DNA of 64,000 bases from Mycobacterium lentiflavum (lineage in GTDB: Bacteria > Actinomycetota > Actinomycetes > Mycobacteriales > Mycobacteriaceae): contig NZ_CP092423.2 in NCBI RefSeq assembly GCF_022374895.2, forward strand, positions 1,612,001 to 1,676,000. The letters are read 5' to 3'. Numbering within the stretch: the stretch's first letter is position 1; each line of letters starts with the position of its first letter. The translations under genes were made by a program, and so were the position numbers. The notes under the pieces are model-generated. The model did not search any database, was not told where the DNA came from, and was given only the letters and a program-made list of their open reading frames with translations. Below are positions 18,037 through 28,328 of the stretch, piece after piece.

Positions 18037-18412
18037 CGGAGGTGCCTTTCGACTGCGGTTTGCTGCACAGGTGTGCAATATTAGCTGCAGCCCGAATGAA
18101 CTACGCACGAACAATATTCGAACGCTCACGGAACCGTTGCTTAACGCCGGTCGATTCTCAATGTAATTCCCACTGTGCCAGTACTTTTGAGAACTCTCCG
18201 CGCCGACGCGTCGCTGGAACGGGTCCGACGTCTACCGATGAATCAGCCTCCTAGACTCAGTTGCTGCGTTCGGATTGATATGCGCAGCGAAGTCGCCACC
18301 GAGTCACCCGGGATCGACGGTCAGACAGGGTGATTCGCAATGCCGCCGATCGACCCGGGCGCCCTGCGTCGTTCAGCGTGCGCCAATCGGCTGCCGGCCT
18401 GATTTCGCGAGT
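18037..18412. other. Intergenic stretch without a supported gene
   Basis: About 375 bp between the small lipoprotein start and the cytochrome P450 stop. It should hold the lipoprotein promoter near 18060-18130 (AT-richer, with GTGCAATATTAGC). A short match to the end of the LeuA-domain gene is seen: GCGCCAATCGGCTGC near 18378 against 17749-17763 (a single-base difference), perhaps a duplicated gene end. No convincing coding frame. Confidence 0.4.
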
Positions 18413-19894
18413 TCAGAGCGGGCGCAACATAATTGGCATGCCGTCTTTCGGCACCGGCATGCCACCGTAGTCCCATTCGCATTTGTAACCCGGGCGGGGC
18501 GGCTCCAACCGGTAGCGGCGCAGCAGGCGGTGCAGGATCGTCTTGATCTCCAACTGCCCGAACGTCATTCCGATGCACTTGTGCGCGCCCCCGCCGAACG
18601 GCGTGAACGCATAACGGTGCCGCTTGTGCTCATTGCGGGGCTCGGTGAACCGCTCCGGGTCGAACTTCAGTGGGTCCGTCCACAATTCGGGTAGCCGGTG
18701 ATTCATTCCCGGGTAGGCGATGACGTTGGTGCCCTTGGGGATGTAGTAGCCCAGCAGGTCGGTGTCGCGCACCGTCTGCCGCATGGCCCACTGCACCGGG
18801 GTCACCAGCCGGATCGACTCGTTCATCACCAGGTCGAGTGACTCCAGCTTCTCCAGCGACTCGATGTCGACCGGGCCGTCGCCCAGCCGGTCCGACTCCT
18901 CGCGGCAGCGCTGTTGCCACTCGGGGTGCCGGGCCAGGTTGTAGGTCATCGTCGTCACCGTCGATGTCGACGTGTCGTGTGCGGCCATCATCAGGAAGAT
19001 CATGTGGTTGACGATGTCTTCGTCGGAGAACTTGTTGCCGTCCTCGTCTTCGGTGCGGCACAACACCGACAGCAGGTCGTCGCCCTGGGTGGCCCGCTGT
19101 TCCTTGACCCGCTCCCGGAAGTAGTTCTCCAGCAGCTCGCGCGCCTTGAGTCCGCGCCACCAGGTGAACGGCGGGACGGGGGTGCGGATGATCGCGTTGC
19201 CCGCCCGGGTGGTGATCGCGAACGCGTTGTTGACCTTGGTCACCAGCTCGTGGTCGGTGCCCGGCTCGTGTCCCATGAACACCATCGATGCGATGTCGAG
19301 CGTGAGCTCCTTCATCGCCGGGTAGAGCAGGAAGCGCGCGTCGTTGGCCACCCAGTCGTTGGCGATCGTCTGCGAGACGACCTTGTCCATCTGCTCGACG
19401 TAGCTGACCAGCCGGGAGCGGATGAAGGCCTCCTGCATGATGCGCCGGTGGAACATGTGCTCTTCGAAGTCGAGCAGCATCAGGCCACGGTTGAAGAATG
19501 GGCCGATTACCGGCACCCATCCCTGCTGTGAGTAGTCCTTGTTGCGGTTGGAGTAGATGACCTGGGCGGCGTCCGGGCCCAGGGCGGCGATGCCCGGCAG
19601 CACCGGAGAATCCCCGAAGACCACCGGCCCCTTGGTGTTATAGAGGTGCATTAGATAGTCGGGCCCGCCCCGCAGCATCTCGATAATGTGCCCGATCACG
19701 GGCAGACCCGCGTCGCCGACGGCCGCCTTGAGGCCGCTGCCCGGCGGGGGGTCGGCCAGCTTCCGCTCGGGGAACTGGGTGTTCAGCAGCTTGCGCTCGA
19801 CCATCCCCATGCCGGGGAAGTTGTTGATCGACGGCGTGAACCGGCGTTTTGCCTGGTCGAGCAGGTAGTGCGGCGTGCTGATGGTGGCGGGCAT
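18413..19894 (-). CDS. cyp136: Cytochrome P450 CYP136 family
   Basis: A 493-aa P450. I-helix MMAAHDTSTSTVTT near 260, ExxR in MNESIRLVTP near 320, and the heme-binding FTPFGGGAHKCIGM with its Cys near 435. It is a heme monooxygenase needing ferredoxin partners, none of which is adjacent; the substrate is probably a lipid or sterol-like molecule, by inference. The start MPATISTPHY at 19894 fits the family length. It is divergent from a TetR gene with two operator-like repeats between, so repression by that TetR is likely. Confidence 0.92.
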   Translation of the reverse strand: MPATISTPHYLLDQAKRRFTPSINNFPGMGMVERKLLNTQFPERKLADPPPGSGLKAAVGDAGLPVIGHIIEMLRGGPDYLMHLYNTKGPVVFGDSPVLPGIAALGPDAAQVIYSNRNKDYSQQGWVPVIGPFFNRGLMLLDFEEHMFHRRIMQEAFIRSRLVSYVEQMDKVVSQTIANDWVANDARFLLYPAMKELTLDIASMVFMGHEPGTDHELVTKVNNAFAITTRAGNAIIRTPVPPFTWWRGLKARELLENYFRERVKEQRATQGDDLLSVLCRTEDEDGNKFSDEDIVNHMIFLMMAAHDTSTSTVTTMTYNLARHPEWQQRCREESDRLGDGPVDIESLEKLESLDLVMNESIRLVTPVQWAMRQTVRDTDLLGYYIPKGTNVIAYPGMNHRLPELWTDPLKFDPERFTEPRNEHKRHRYAFTPFGGGAHKCIGMTFGQLEIKTILHRLLRRYRLEPPRPGYKCEWDYGGMPVPKDGMPIMLRPL

Positions 19895-19921
19895 GGACGC
19901 TCCTTTGCGGACCCGGGGCGG

Positions 19922-19972
19922 GTGACGTCGGTCACTGCATTTAACCTTCGGCAAAAAGTTGACGGCTGTCAA
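19922..19972. promoter_or_regulatory. Two TGAC-N4-GTCA inverted repeats between cyp136 and TetR
   Basis: GTGACgtcgGTCAC at 19922-19935 and TTGACggctGTCAA at 19959-19972 share TGAC-N4-GTCA and lie 37 bp apart centre to centre in the divergent gap. This is a typical paired TetR operator layout. Confidence 0.6.
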
Positions 19973-20008
19973 GTTTGCTTTTGGGGCGGTGTGGTGCAAG
20001 GTCAGGGG

Positions 20009-20650
20009 ATGAGCAGCCACGCGGAGCCGGGCGAGCCGGCCACGCGTCGACGCGGCGACAAACACCGGCAGGCGATCATGCAAGCGGTGCGGGAACTGCT
20101 GCAGGAGCGCCCATTTGCGGAGCTGTCCGTCAGCACCATCAGCCTGCGAGCCGGGGTGGGTCGATCCGGGTTCTACTTCTACTTCGACTCCAAGTACGCG
20201 GTGCTCGCGCAGATCGTCGCCGAGGCAACCCAGGAGCTCGAAGAACTCACCCAGTTTTTCGCTCCCCGGCGGCCCGACGAGTCGCCCGAGCAGTTCGCGA
20301 AGCGGATGGTGGGCAGCGCTGCCGCCGTCTACGCGCACAACGACCCGGTGATGGCGGCCTGTAACGCCGCCCGGTACACCGACGTCGAGATCCGCGGCAT
20401 CCTGGAGCAGCAGTTCGAGGTGGTCGTCGGTGAGATCGTCGCGATCGTCGACGCCGAGATGAAGGCGGGTACTGCCAATCCGATCAGCGACGACATCCCG
20501 ACACTGGTGCGCACCCTGACCGGTACGACGGCGCTGATGCTCACCGGCGACCCGGCCTTTATCGGCCGAGCCGACGACGACATCGACCGTCGCGTCCGGC
20601 TGCTCGAGCAGTTGTGGCTGAACTCGTTGTGGGGCGGCCGCCGCGGATAA
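20009..20650 (+). CDS. TetR-family repressor next to cyp136
   Basis: A 213-aa TetR regulator. HTH at about 20-65 (LSVSTISLRAGVGRSGFYFYF), then a helical ligand domain. It probably represses cyp136 and itself through the repeats at 19922-19972, and perhaps the SDR gene that follows 37 bp later. The ligand is unknown. The ATG at 20009 follows GGGG at close range; other starts are possible. It matches recalled Rv3058c by position. Confidence 0.87.
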   Translation: MSSHAEPGEPATRRRGDKHRQAIMQAVRELLQERPFAELSVSTISLRAGVGRSGFYFYFDSKYAVLAQIVAEATQELEELTQFFAPRRPDESPEQFAKRMVGSAAAVYAHNDPVMAACNAARYTDVEIRGILEQQFEVVVGEIVAIVDAEMKAGTANPISDDIPTLVRTLTGTTALMLTGDPAFIGRADDDIDRRVRLLEQLWLNSLWGGRRG

Positions 20651-20687
20651 ACGCGGGCGAGCCGTTACCGACGGTATCGTCACCGTC

Positions 20688-21593
20688 ATGGCGCAGAGGG
20701 GATCCGCGCGGTATTTCGCGGGGAAGCGCAGTCTGGTCACCGGCGCGGCCAGCGGCATCGGCCGGGCGACCGCGTTGCGGCTCGCTGCGCAGGGGGCCGA
20801 GTTGTTCCTGACGGATCGCGACGCCGACGGGCTGGCCCAGACCGTGGCCGACGCCCGTGCTCTCGGCGCGCAAGTGTCGGCGCATCGGGTGCTGGATATC
20901 TCGGACTACGACGAGGTGGCCGCGTTCGCCACCGATGTCCACGCCGCGCATCCGAGCATGGACGTCGTGATGAACATAGCCGGAGTCTCGGCCTGGGGGA
21001 CCGTCGACCGGTTGAGCCACGAACAGTGGACCAGGATGGTCGCGATCAATCTGATGGGTCCAATCCACGTCATCGAGACGTTCGTGCCGTCGATGGTGGC
21101 GGCCCGCCGCGGTGGGCATGTCGTCAATGTGTCGTCGGCCGCCGGGCTGGTCGCGTTGCCATGGCACGCCGCCTACAGCGCCAGCAAGTATGGATTGCGC
21201 GGCCTGTCAGAGGTATTGCGATTCGACCTGGCCCAGCACCGCATCGGGGTGTCCGTCGTGGTGCCCGGGGCGGTGAAGACGCCGCTGGTCGACACGGTCG
21301 AGATCGCCGGCGTCGACCGCGAAGACCCGCGGGTGAGCCGCTGGGTCGACCGCTTCAGCGGTCACGCGGTGTCGCCGGAAAGGGCCGCCGAGAAGATCCT
21401 TGCCGGAGTGTCGAAGAACAGGTACCTGATCTACACATCGCAGGACATCCGCGCGTTGTACGCGTTCAAACGACTGGCGTGGTGGCCCTATAGCGTGGCG
21501 ATGCGCGTGGCGAACGTCATCTTCACCCGGGCGCTGCGGCCGGCCCCGGCTCAATTAGGCCGGCATCACCAATTCGAGTCGGACCCCGAGTAG
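20688..21593 (+). CDS. Short-chain dehydrogenase/reductase
   Basis: A 301-aa SDR. TGAASGIG at about 20-27, NIAGVS (in place of NNAG) near 99, catalytic NVSSAAGLVALPWHAAYS and YSASKYGLRG for Tyr/Lys. A roughly 50-residue C-terminal extension ends in a hydrophobic, Arg-containing helix, suggesting membrane association. It lies 37 bp after the TetR gene and may share its transcript. Its end overlaps the convergent dinB by 39 bp. The substrate is unknown. Confidence 0.86.
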   Translation: MAQRGSARYFAGKRSLVTGAASGIGRATALRLAAQGAELFLTDRDADGLAQTVADARALGAQVSAHRVLDISDYDEVAAFATDVHAAHPSMDVVMNIAGVSAWGTVDRLSHEQWTRMVAINLMGPIHVIETFVPSMVAARRGGHVVNVSSAAGLVALPWHAAYSASKYGLRGLSEVLRFDLAQHRIGVSVVVPGAVKTPLVDTVEIAGVDREDPRVSRWVDRFSGHAVSPERAAEKILAGVSKNRYLIYTSQDIRALYAFKRLAWWPYSVAMRVANVIFTRALRPAPAQLGRHHQFESDPE

Positions 21594-22598
21594 CCGGACC
21601 GGGCGGTCGAGTTCGAACAGATCCAGGACGCGCAGTGCCGCGGCGACGATGACGTCGGCATCGGTGGTGGGCGCCGGCAGCTTGCGAATTTTGGTGCGGG
21701 TGTAGAACGTCGCGGTGCGCACGGTGACCGCTACCCGCGTGACGACGCGTCCCGCCGCGACGATTTCATCCAGCGCACGTCTCGCCAATTCTGTTACCGC
21801 TGAGTTCATTTCGGATCGGTCGGTCAGGTCGCGCGGGAATGTGACGACGTGGCTGCGCGAGCGGGGGACCCACGGCTGCGCGCTGACCTCGGCGTCGCCA
21901 CCGCCCTTGGCGAGCAGCAGCAGCCACAGGCCGGTACGCGGTCCGAAGGTGGCCGTCAAGAGCTCGGCATCGCAATTGGCCAGCGCTCGTACTGTGGTGA
22001 TATCAAGCGCCGCAAGCTTTTTCGCCGTCTTCGGGCCGACGCCCCACAGTGCGTCGACGGGCCGATCGGCCATTACGTCCATCCAGTTCGCGTCGGTCAG
22101 GGTGAAGACGCCGCCGGGTTTCCCGAAGCCGGTGGCTACCTTGGCTCGTTGTTTGTTGTCGCTGATGCCGACCGAACAGGACAGCCCGGTTTCCGTAAAG
22201 ACAACGGTGCGAATCTGTTCCGCGACTTCGACGGGATCGGCCGCCGTGACTGACACGTACGCCTCGTCCCAGCCCCACACCTCGACGGGGTGCCCCAGAT
22301 CGCGCAGCAGAGCCATCACCTCGTCGGAGGCCTCGTCATAGGCGGCGGGGTCCGACGGCAAGAAGGTGGCGTCCGGGCAGCGCCGAGCCGCGGTGCGCAA
22401 CGGCATGCCCGCATGTACCCCGAACTCGCGCGCTTGATACGAGGCGCAGGTGACGACCTTGCGCGGTTCGGTGGGATCGCCACTGCCGCCGACGATGACG
22501 GGCAACCCGTCGAGCTCGGGATGGCGGCGCAGCTCGACCGAGGCCAGAAATTGGTCGAGATCGACGTGCAGGACCCAGCGCGTCGGCGGCGAGGCCAT
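21555..22598 (-). CDS. dinP: DNA polymerase IV, DinB2/DinP type
   Basis: A 347-aa Y-family polymerase. Metal-binding HVDLDQFLASVELRRHPELD starts at residue 10, the fingers region has KVVTCASYQAREFGVHAGMP, and the second acidic motif is WGWDEAYVSV near 105. HhH-type VDALWGVGPKTAKKL is near 185, and the little-finger domain follows. It copies damaged templates at the cost of accuracy. The chain is short and no C-terminal beta-clamp peptide is obvious; it ends RLELVMPA. The ATG at 22598 (MASPPTRWVLHVD) gives the expected length. It lies 10 bp after the TetR gene on the same strand. Confidence 0.9.
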   Translation of the reverse strand: MASPPTRWVLHVDLDQFLASVELRRHPELDGLPVIVGGSGDPTEPRKVVTCASYQAREFGVHAGMPLRTAARRCPDATFLPSDPAAYDEASDEVMALLRDLGHPVEVWGWDEAYVSVTAADPVEVAEQIRTVVFTETGLSCSVGISDNKQRAKVATGFGKPGGVFTLTDANWMDVMADRPVDALWGVGPKTAKKLAALDITTVRALANCDAELLTATFGPRTGLWLLLLAKGGGDAEVSAQPWVPRSRSHVVTFPRDLTDRSEMNSAVTELARRALDEIVAAGRVVTRVAVTVRTATFYTRTKIRKLPAPTTDADVIVAAALRVLDLFELDRPVRLLGVRLELVMPA

Positions 22599-22608
22599 GT
22601 TGGTCAGC

Positions 22609-23223
22609 TCACCGCCCACACAGCTTGCGCGCCAGGCTTTCCCAGGCATCGCCCAGGCTTTCAAGCGTGTGGCCGCCGTAATTCAGTTGGTGCTCAACGT
22701 AGTCCACGTCGAGCAGGGCCAATAACGCATCGGTCTGCACATCGAGATCGCCGCTGGTGTCGGCCGTCTGCAACAGCACTCGCACGTGGGTGCGCTGCAC
22801 CGCCGCGGCGCCCACGTGGCGGGTCAGCGGATCACCCTTGGCCGCGGACAGCAGCGCGTGGTGGGTGTGCACGAAGCACAGGCGCTCGCGGCCGAACGCC
22901 ACCAGTCGGTCCATCGGCGCGGCGTCGGGACCCAGCGGCGGCGGCCCGAACAGGAAGGCCTGCTGGCTGGCGCGTTCGTCCTCGTCGAGCAGCACCATCA
23001 TCAGGCCGGCCCGACTGCCGAACCGGCGGAACAGCGTGCCCTTGCCGACGCCGGCGGCCGCCGCGACGTCGTCCATCGTGACCGCGTCCGCGCCGCGTTT
23101 GGCCACCAGGCGGCGTGCTGCCTGCAACAACAGCTCCCGGTTGCGTGCCGCGTCGCCGCGCTCGGGTGGCAGCTCGCGCGGAGCCGACACGGGCAACGCG
23201 CCCAACCTTTCGACTCCGCTCAC
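22609..23223 (-). CDS. TetR-family regulator, divergent from the FMN reductase
   Basis: A 204-aa TetR regulator. HTH at about 30-75 (VTMDDVAAAAGVGKGTLFRRF), then a helical domain rich in His (FVHTHHALLSAAKGD). It faces away from the NADPH-FMN reductase gene, and a perfect 14-bp palindrome lies between them, so it should control that gene and itself. dinP follows only 10 bp after its stop and may be co-transcribed. It matches recalled Rv3055. Confidence 0.88.
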   Translation of the reverse strand: MSGVERLGALPVSAPRELPPERGDAARNRELLLQAARRLVAKRGADAVTMDDVAAAAGVGKGTLFRRFGSRAGLMMVLLDEDERASQQAFLFGPPPLGPDAAPMDRLVAFGRERLCFVHTHHALLSAAKGDPLTRHVGAAAVQRTHVRVLLQTADTSGDLDVQTDALLALLDVDYVEHQLNYGGHTLESLGDAWESLARKLCGR

Positions 23224-23252
23224 CCCTGCACTTTAACGCGGCCGGAATAAAA

Positions 23253-23266
23253 CGGACTATAGTCCG
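23253..23266. promoter_or_regulatory. Perfect 14-bp palindromic operator
   Basis: CGGACTATAGTCCG is perfectly symmetric, 29 bp before the TetR start and 48 bp before the FMN reductase start. It overlaps a likely -10 region (TATAGT). Best read as the TetR operator. Confidence 0.7.
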
Positions 23267-23314
23267 ATTAAGGCGTGGAAGGATGTAGACCATCAACCGG
23301 AGGGAATTGAAACA

Positions 23315-23872
23315 GTGGCAGAGATCAAAGTCTTGGCGTTGGTAGGCAGCTTGCGGGCGGCGTCGATCAACCGCCAGATCGCCGAGCTGGCGGTTGAGGT
23401 GGCTCCGGACGATGTCACGGTGACCGTGTTCGAGGGGCTGGGCGAGCTGCCGTTCTACAACGAGGAAATCGACGACGCGATGAACACCGAGGCGGCCGCG
23501 CTGGCCCCGGTGGTCGCGTTGCGTGCCGCAGCCGCGGATGCGGATGCGGCGTTGATCGTCACTCCCGAGTACAACGGCAGCTACCCGGCAGTGGTCAAGA
23601 ACGCGATCGACTGGCTGTCGCGCCCGTTCGGCGACGGCGCGCTGAAGGACAAGCCGCTGGCGGTGATTGGCGGGGCTTTCGGCCGCTACGGCGGCGTGTG
23701 GGCGCACGACGACACCCGCAAGTCATTCGGTATCGCCGGCGCGCGGGTAGTCGAGGCGATCAAACTGTCGGTTCCGTTCGGAACTTTGGAGGGCAAAGCG
23801 CCCGCCGAGCACGCCGAGCTGGTAGCCAATGTGCGCGACGCGGTCGGCAAGCTCGCGGCCGAAGTCGGCTGA
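23315..23872 (+). CDS. NADPH-dependent FMN reductase (quinone/azo-reductase type)
   Basis: A 185-aa flavodoxin-fold protein. FMN-binding LVGSLRAASINRQ near residue 9, TPEYNGSYPAVVKNAIDWLS near 82 and GGAFGRYGG near 115 are the signatures. It transfers electrons from NAD(P)H to FMN, quinones or similar, perhaps for detoxification. GGAGGG lies 11 nt before the GTG. It is controlled by the divergent TetR through the 23253-23266 palindrome (inference) and ends at a strong terminator. Matches recalled Rv3054c. Confidence 0.88.
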   Translation: MAEIKVLALVGSLRAASINRQIAELAVEVAPDDVTVTVFEGLGELPFYNEEIDDAMNTEAAALAPVVALRAAAADADAALIVTPEYNGSYPAVVKNAIDWLSRPFGDGALKDKPLAVIGGAFGRYGGVWAHDDTRKSFGIAGARVVEAIKLSVPFGTLEGKAPAEHAELVANVRDAVGKLAAEVG

Positions 23873-23935
23873 AGTTGGCGTTATCCGACCAGCCGTTCAC
23901 CCGGTGACCAGCAGCGTTCGAGCAAGTTAATAGCT

Positions 23936-23964
23936 AAAGCCGCCAGCCTTGTGCTGGCGGCTTT
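23936..23964. terminator. Rho-independent terminator after the FMN reductase
   Basis: AAAGCCGCCAGC, loop CTTGT, then GCTGGCGGCTTT: a perfect 12-bp stem with A/T ends on each side, 64 bp after the stop codon. Confidence 0.88.
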
Positions 23965-24378
23965 GCTAGCGGCGGGTGAGCGCCCCGCCGGCGCCCTGGT
24001 TGTCGGTGGGCGCTGCTATATCTCTACCCATGGGTGTCCCAGGCGGGGTTTGTGATCTGCGACACGCCGGAGCGTGTCCGTTCGACAGGGCTTACGACCA
24101 GGGAATTTCAGAATTGTTATTCAGAACATCTTGTATCTGCAGATCTTGTCAGCCACTAGGTGTAGTGTTTGGCGAGCCGGCAGATCCCAGGTTTACCAAG
24201 CCCGCCCGGCACGGTGAACCTCTCGGAATCGGCTTCGTCAGCTCGTCAGAGCTGACCGCCGCAGACGGGAATCTTGGGGCTTGACGGATCGCTGAACAGA
24301 TCGGCGATGCAGTGCCCCAAGTAGTTGCCAGTCCATAGCAAATTTTCCGACCTTCGTCCCCGCAGAGGAGCGGCTTCA
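23965..24378 (+). promoter_or_regulatory. Long nrdH upstream region without a supported gene
   Basis: About 410 bp between the terminator and nrdH. It holds the NrdR-like boxes at 24122-24168 and leaves a leader of roughly 200 nt, with GAGGAG before the nrdH ATG. A 102-codon frame across it (23976-24284) lacks coding character. An untranslated regulatory RNA is possible, but I recognise no known riboswitch. Confidence 0.45.
24122..24168 (+). promoter_or_regulatory. NrdR-like box pair at the nrdHIE promoter
   Basis: The downstream box CCACTAGGTGTAGTGT (24153-24168), followed by TTGG, shares AGGnGTAGTGTTTGG with the nrdF promoter at 37122-37136. A weaker upstream box (GAACATCTTGTATCTG region, about 24122-24138) lies about 31 bp away. 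Paired boxes three helical turns apart are the usual NrdR operator design. Confidence 0.55.
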
Positions 24379-25220
<842 letters not shown>

Positions 25221-27424
25221 CCAGCGGATCCCACGCCCATTTTCCTGGCGGGCCGGGGGAGACCGACTACCACGCGCTCAACGCGATGCTGAATCTGTAC
25301 GACAAAGACGGCAAGATTCAGTTCGACAAGGACCACGAGGCCGCGCATCAGTACTTCCTGCAGCACGTCAACCAGAACACGGTCTTCTTCCACAATCAGG
25401 ACGAGAAACTCGACTACCTGATCAAGGAGAACTACTACGAGCGCGAGGTGCTCGACCAGTACAGCCGCAACTTCGTCAAGACGCTGCTGGACCGGGCTTA
25501 TGCCAAGAAGTTCCGGTTCCCGACCTTCCTCGGGGCCTTCAAGTACTACACCTCGTACACGCTGAAGACGTTCGACGGCAAGCGCTACCTCGAGCGCTTC
25601 GAGGACCGCGTCGTCATGGTCGCGCTCACGCTGGCCGCCGGCGACAACGCGCTTGCCGAGAAGCTCGTCGATGAGATCATCGACGGCCGGTTCCAGCCGG
25701 CAACCCCGACGTTTTTGAACTCGGGGAAGAAGCAGCGCGGCGAGCCGGTGAGCTGCTTTTTGCTGCGCATCGAGGACAACATGGAGTCAATCGGACGCTC
25801 GATCAACTCCGCGCTGCAACTGTCCAAGCGCGGTGGGGGAGTTGCGTTGTTGCTGAGCAACATTCGCGAACATGGCGCACCGATCAAGAACATCGAGAAC
25901 CAATCGTCGGGTGTCATCCCGATCATGAAGCTGCTCGAGGACTCGTTCTCCTACGCCAACCAGCTCGGGGCCCGTCAGGGCGCGGGTGCGGTGTACCTGC
26001 ACGCGCACCACCCGGACATCTACCGGTTCCTGGACACCAAGCGCGAGAACGCCGACGAGAAGATCCGGATCAAGACGTTGAGCCTCGGCGTGGTGATTCC
26101 CGACATCACCTTCGAGCTGGCCAAGAAGAACGAGGACATGTACCTGTTCTCGCCGTACGACGTCGAGCGGGTTTACGGTGTGCCGTTCGCCGACATCTCG
26201 GTGACCGAGAAGTACTACGAGATGGTCGATGACGCGCGCATCCGCAAGACCAAGATCAAGGCGCGCGAGTTCTTCCAGACGCTGGCCGAGCTGCAGTTCG
26301 AGTCCGGCTACCCGTACATCATGTACGAGGACACGGTGAACCGGGCCAACCCGATCGAGGGCAAGATCACGCACTCGAACCTTTGCTCGGAGATTCTGCA
26401 GGTCTCCACGCCGTCGTTGTTCAACGAAGACTTGTCGTATGCCAAAGTGGGCAAGGATATTTCGTGCAACCTCGGTTCGCTGAACATCGCGAAGGCCATG
26501 GACTCGCCGGACTTCGCCCAGACCATCGAGGTAGCGATCCGGGCGTTGACCGCGGTGAGCGACCAGACACATATCTGGTCGGTGCCCTCAATCGAGCAGG
26601 GCAACAACGAATCCCACGCGATCGGGCTGGGACAGATGAACCTGCACGGCTACCTGGCTCGCGAGCGCATCCTGTACGGCTCCGAAGAAGGTATCGACTT
26701 CACCAACATGTACTTCTACACGGTGCTGTATCACGCGCTGCGGGCGTCGAATCGCATTGCGATCGAACGCGGCAGCAAGTTCGGTGGTTTCGAGCGCTCG
26801 AAGTACGCCTCGGGCGAGTTCTTCGACAAGTACACCGAGCAGGTGTGGGAGCCGGCCACTGCGCGGGTTCGGGAGCTCTTCGCCGAGGCGGGTATCCGCA
26901 TTCCGACGCAAGAGGATTGGCAGCGACTCAAGGAATCGGTGCAACAGCACGGCATCTACAACCAGAACCTGCAGGCCGTGCCGCCGACGGGGTCGATCTC
27001 CTACATCAACCACTCGACCAGCTCGATCCACCCGGTGGCGAGCAAGATCGAGATCCGCAAGGAAGGCAAGATCGGTCGCGTCTACTACCCGGCGCCGTAC
27101 CTGACCAACGACAACCTGGAGTACTACCAGGACGCGTACGAGATCGGCTACGAGAAGATCATCGACACCTACGCGGCGGCCACCCAGCACGTGGACCAGG
27201 GTCTGAGTCTGACGCTGTTCTTCAAGGACACCGCCACCACCCGCGACGTCAACAAGGCGCAGATCTACGCCTGGCGCAAGGGAATCAAGACGCTGTACTA
27301 CATCCGGCTGCGGCAGATGGCATTGGAAGGAACCGAGGTCGAAGGCTGCGTGTCCTGCATGCTGTAGGCGCTTGGCTGGGAGTCTGCCCAGGTCAGCGCT
27401 GTACGACGGGGTAATGTGCTTTAG

Positions 27425-28171
27425 GTGGTGAGAATGCCCCGACCTGCTAGACCCCATCCGAGCGTGAAGCCGGGGGCGAAGGTCGACGCGCGCAGCGAGC
27501 GTTGGCGGGAGCACCGCAAGAAGGTGCGCGGCGAAATCGTCGAGGCGGCGTTCCGCGCGATCGACCGCCTGGGACCCGAGCTGAGTGTGCGGGAGATCGC
27601 CGAAGAGGCCGGCACCGCCAAGCCGAAGATCTACCGCCACTTCCACGACAAGTCCGACCTGTTCCAGGCGATCGGCGAGCGGCTGCGCGACATGTTGTGG
27701 GCGGCGATCTTCCCCTCGATCAACCTGGCCACCGACTCGGCCCGCGAGATCGTCCGGCGCAGCGTCGACGAGTACGTCAACCTGGTCGACAAGCATCCCA
27801 ACGTGCTGCGCGTGTTCATTTCGGCGCGCTCGGGAGCGACTACCGAGTCGACGGTGCGCACCCTTAATGAGGGCCGCCAGATCACGCTGACCATGGCCGA
27901 CATGTTCGACAACGAGCTTAAGGACTTCAAGCTCGACCACGCCGCCTTCGAACTGGCCGCTCACGCGGCCTTCGGATCGGCCGCGTCGTCCACCGAGTGG
28001 TGGTTGGGCGAACCCGGCAGCCCGCGACGCATGCCGCGTGATCAGTTCGTCGCCCACCTGACCACGATCATGATGGGGGTCATCGTCGGCACGGCCGAGG
28101 CGCTGGGCATCGCGGTCGACCCCGACCAGCCGGTGCACAGCGCAGTGCGCAGTAACCCCGCGGCAAGTTGA
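27425..28171 (+). CDS. TetR-family regulator upstream of the monooxygenase
   Basis: A 248-aa TetR protein. HTH at about 50-95 (LSVREIAEEAGTAKPKIYRHF) after a basic N-terminal arm (RSERWREHRKKVRGE), then a long helical domain. The same-strand FAD monooxygenase follows after 157 bp, so it may control that gene, as in recalled Rv3050c-Rv3049c. GTG at 27425 or ATG at 27434 could be the start. Confidence 0.86.
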   Translation: MVRMPRPARPHPSVKPGAKVDARSERWREHRKKVRGEIVEAAFRAIDRLGPELSVREIAEEAGTAKPKIYRHFHDKSDLFQAIGERLRDMLWAAIFPSINLATDSAREIVRRSVDEYVNLVDKHPNVLRVFISARSGATTESTVRTLNEGRQITLTMADMFDNELKDFKLDHAAFELAAHAAFGSAASSTEWWLGEPGSPRRMPRDQFVAHLTTIMMGVIVGTAEALGIAVDPDQPVHSAVRSNPAAS

Positions 28172-28328
28172 GGACTAACGGCCCGTTGACATCACCCGGG
28201 CGTTCGTCAAGACTCGGTGCTATCCGATACCGTGGGTACCGGGTATTTGCGTTTAGCCGGCCCGGGTTTGACATGACGCGCGCCGGCTAACGCGCGAGCT
28301 GACAGGCAAATAGAAGGACCGATCCGCC
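28172..28328 (+). promoter_or_regulatory. TetR/monooxygenase intergenic region with inverted repeat
   Basis: It contains ATACCGTGGGTACCGGGTAT near 28228-28247, with outer arms ATACC/GGTAT and central GGTACC, a possible operator for the TetR gene upstream. GAAGGA precedes the GTG of the monooxygenase. Confidence 0.35.

Noticed and set aside
23976..24284. 102-codon plus-strand frame before nrdH
   Set aside because: No ribosome site, Cys/Pro-rich noise, and it spans the NrdR-like boxes; better read as promoter and leader.
26588..28138. A 516-codon minus-strand frame antisense to nrdE and the TetR gene
   Set aside because: Composition (Arg/Val/Asp-rich, no domain) is that of an antisense shadow of well-supported genes.
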